Translations under genes and position numbers: made by a program
Origin: Seminavis robusta
Lineage: Eukaryota > Bacillariophyta > Bacillariophyceae > Naviculales > Naviculaceae
DNA length: 64,000 nucleotides
NCBI GenBank assembly: GCA_903772945.1
Contig: CAICTM010000265.1
Location: forward strand, 1-64,000
Direction: 5' to 3'
In this document: in pieces, positions 61,835 to 64,000 of the stretch
How positions within the stretch are numbered: position 1 is the first letter of the stretch
Layout: each line of letters starts with the position of its first letter
The notes under the pieces: generated by a model
The model's database searches: none
Told to the model about the DNA's origin: nothing
What the model saw: only the letters and a program-made list of their open reading frames with translations

Positions 61835-63694
61835 TTAGCTTTTCCGTTGGCGCCGTTTCTGAATTCGCTGTGGTGATTGTTGCCTTGAATCTGATTTCGC
61901 CCGCTTAGACAAAGCTGAAGCCAACGAATCTCCCTCTGTGCTGGTTGCTTTACCAATGGCAGAGCCATCAGATGGGGACACCTTGCTTTTGCTGGGGCAA
62001 CCTGCGTTGCGTGTGTTCCGAAACAAGTGGGAAATCTACAAGCAAGGAATGGGTGAGAATAATCAGCAAAATCATTTTCGACTCTTCTTTGCCTAAGCCT
62101 GGCCCTCGCTGGCATCCATAGAGTACCTCCCTACTACCGTTACTTTCTCTGTGCCAACAGATAAACTCATTTTTGTACATACCTTGTTCCTTGCGTCTTC
62201 TTGGTCCACTCTTTCCCATGCATCATCTTCCCATTTCAAAAACCGACCGTGCGATTCTCGGATCATTGTGACAATACGTTCAGCAATTGCTGTCTTTTCA
62301 TACTTTCCCGCAGCCTCATACTTGTCTCGAAACATGTCAGCAATATGTGCAGCTCTCAGGTTGCCGGTGTGATTCCTTGTATGAAGTCCTCGTCCAAAGA
62401 GGACATCAAATCGACGGGGGACTAAAATATCAATGTTTGTGTCGCCTTTTTCTTCCTGCTTGCTCCAGCTCTGAATACATTGAAGATGATGCTCCAGATC
62501 AATGGGTTCATTTTTTGGACGGAATGGGAAACGATCCGTTGCGATTCCAAAGGTCTGCAATGCAAATTTGAGCTGTTCAAAGTCCCCATAGTGAACTCGG
62601 ATTCGAGTCCTCAGTTCCTCGTGGAGGAACCATCGAATGCCATCAACCAATGGACGTAGACACTTTTGGCTGAGCAGAATGTGGACACAAACCACCTTGC
62701 GAGGGATCCCAGGCCTGAGTTTATTCATTAGCTGTGCTTGGGTGAGTATACTTTGTTGTACTTGTTGCAGAGATTGCCCTGACCACCTCATTACAATAAC
62801 AACGCCCTTCTTTTGTGCCATCTCAGTTTGGAGAATGGACATTATCATTAGCACGATGGCACGTAGCTGCATGTGAATAGGGGAAAGAACGACAAAATAT
62901 CAGAGACCAAAATGTGGATGCCAAGAGCTTGCAGTTCCACTCCACTTTGGATCCCAATTACATACATGGCATTCCACAGCCAGAGAGCCATCTATGCAAG
63001 TAGGTGATAATGCCAAGACCAGACGGCCAGCAGCATCGCACCCAGGCAAGAGCTGCCATGCCCCTGATTTGAGAGCCTTCAAATCATCTTCATTGAGATC
63101 ACTCATACGCAGCTTTCGGGCCAAGGCAGGTCCACCACCAAACATATCCATCTTGTTCTCCAAATGTGTTACTATTCTTTGTGCCGACGCCTCGACATCA
63201 AACTTTTCGCTGCGAAGAAACATGAGCCGAAACTCCCGACCCGTTACATATTCTTCATTCAAATACTTGGCTTTTTCGTACGCTTTTCGGTCTGGTATCT
63301 TTCGAATTTCCTGCTCCAATTGCTCAAGCAGATCATCTATGTTCTCAGGATCGTTAGATTCCTGGGCCATCCCATGGATGTCAAATGTGGTACGCTCGTT
63401 TTCTTCAACCGACAGCTTCTCCATTTCATCTGCCAAGAGCTTTTCAATCAGATCTGCTCCATCAGAAGACTGAGGGGAGCGCTCCAAGGAAAGACCTGCC
63501 TCGGGAAAGGTCTTGTCTCTTTCAACACCCAATTCTCCAGTCACAAGGTCCCCATCATCAATTTTGGTATCAGGAGCCACTGGATCACACACTTCCTGAT
63601 TGTTTGCAGTGTTATTATCTGCTAATGTGGTATTTTCAGGAACTGGAACACTGTTGTTGCTGTCAAGCACTGGTACCGGTAGGAAAGGCTCCAT
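61835..63694 (-). CDS. CRAL-TRIO-like plus DUF6824-like fusion protein
   Basis: Three exons (62966-63694, 62183-62866, 61835-62035), GTATGT donors in both introns, all phase 0, 537 residues. ATG at 63694 (M-E-P-F-L-P-V). The acidic head of about 120 residues leads to an F-L-R-S-E-K-F-D-V-E-A-S-A segment and a CRAL-TRIO-like domain (about 165-365) with G-R-L-V-L-A-L-S-P-T, then V-V-I-V-M-R-W-S-G. Residues about 395-480 are a DUF6824-like domain: D-V-L-F-G-R-G-x-x-T-R-N-H-T-G-N, Y-x-x-A-x-K-Y-E-K-T-A-I-A, G-R-F-L-K-W-E-D-D-A-W. Exon 3 supplies its last helix, I-S-H-L-F-R-N-T-R. The tail is Ser/Gln/Arg-rich. CRAL-TRIO domains bind lipids; DUF6824 is thought nuclear or DNA-related but is uncharacterised. 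Confidence 0.82.
62085..62150 (-). repeat. Copy B of the dispersed element, inside an intron
   Basis: On the minus strand this reads GGGAGGTACTCTATGGATGC followed by CAG..AGGGCCAGGCTTAGGCAAAGAA. It lies within the second intron (62036-62182) of the CRAL-TRIO-like/DUF6824-like gene, in the same orientation as the gene. Confidence 0.7.
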
Positions 63695-64000
63695 GGTTAG
63701 TGCAGAGCTGATCTCAAAGAATCTTTTCTCCTGGCCCTCTCTGGCTTCCGTAGATAATCTCCCCACTCTGAAACCTCGTGGAATATTTCCTCTGTTCAAT
63801 GAGTTCAGCTATCATAATATGAGTGTGGTACTGGTACCAAGAGGCGAGGGGAGGCTTAGCCCCTTGGCTGTTGTCCTCCCTCCATTTCACCACGTGGATC
63901 TGGAGTACTCGTACTCTAGCTAGAGTAGTACGATTACCGGTAGGAATGAACAATACAAGCAATCAATTGCTTCCTTTAAGCATGTATGGAAACTGCATGC
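63695..64000. promoter_or_regulatory. 5' flank of the CRAL-TRIO-like/DUF6824-like gene, with copy C of the dispersed element
   Basis: Minus-strand GGGGAGATTATCTACGGAAG with CCAG..AGGGCCAGGA lies at about 63735-63780, some 40-90 bases upstream of the ATG at 63694. The remainder to the window edge has TCTAGCTAGAG and GGTACTGGTACC palindromes. Confidence 0.6.

Overview
The window looks like nuclear DNA from a pennate diatom; Seminavis robusta is my best guess, made from family composition and not from any search. The reasons are intron-containing genes with short GT-AG introns (mostly 70-240 bp), proline/serine ('PSxxPS') extracellular linkers joined to BspA-type repeats, LRR receptor-like proteins with a single membrane helix ahead of the repeats, ankyrin repeats of the 'W-A-R-E-N-G-C-P-W' type, helicase-associated (HA) repeat proteins and a DUF6824-type domain. 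No prokaryotic operon, CRISPR array, rRNA or convincing tRNA was seen. Splice sites below were worked out by hand from donor/acceptor motifs, reading phase and domain continuity. Every multi-exon model listed as intact sums to a multiple of three.

Layout. 1-7965 (-): a very large secreted protein locus with five cysteine-motif modules, a Thr/Pro/Ser mucin-like linker, two Ig-like modules and BspA repeats. Small deletions in a Pro-Ser tandem repeat (about 2480-3410) interrupt its frame, and it runs off the left edge. 9539-10891 (-): a four-exon membrane protein with an EF-hand-like loop. 11323-12837 (+): an MFS transporter. 13151-14986 (-): an ankyrin/leucine-rich protein. 15834-20381 (+): a neuropathy-target-esterase-like patatin phospholipase with three cyclic-nucleotide-binding domains. 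20498-22374 (-): a small membrane protein and a methyltransferase-like protein. 22657-24624 (+): pyruvate kinase. 24850-25401 (-): a small unknown. 26104-28179 (+): a tail-anchored syntaxin-like protein. 28439-30366 (-): two unknowns. 30716-32086 (+): a JmjC/cupin-like oxygenase. 33055-33963 (-): an ankyrin gene with an in-frame stop. 34662-35588 (-): a NECAP-like endocytosis adaptor, divergent from a secreted, possibly GPI-anchored metallo-beta-lactamase-fold hydrolase (35935-37195, +). 38040-38876 (+): a Lys/Glu block protein. 40415-42883 (+): an LRR receptor-like gene. 43148-44587 (-) and 44804-46210 (+): a divergent PhyH-type dioxygenase and a tandem HVA22/REEP-like protein. 46462-47373 (-): a secreted trypsin-fold protease. 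47676-50373 (-): a PhyH-like/Tudor-like fusion. 50927-52672 (+): a broken LRR receptor-like gene. 53044-54219 (+): an aldo-keto reductase. 54646-58047 (-): two duplicated metzincin-type proteases with a terminal-inverted-repeat element between them. 58506-60954 (+): a zinc-finger/HA-repeat protein. 61835-63694 (-): a CRAL-TRIO-like/DUF6824-like fusion.

The genes do not form one pathway. The themes are cell-surface or secreted proteins, Fe(II)/2-oxoglutarate-type oxygenases (three separate genes), membrane traffic (syntaxin-like, NECAP, HVA22) and local gene duplication and decay. Gaps are rich in simple repeats, CTAG and ACCGGT palindrome runs, two minisatellites, a terminal-inverted-repeat element and a roughly 50-base dispersed element seen at four or five places in the last 12 kb.
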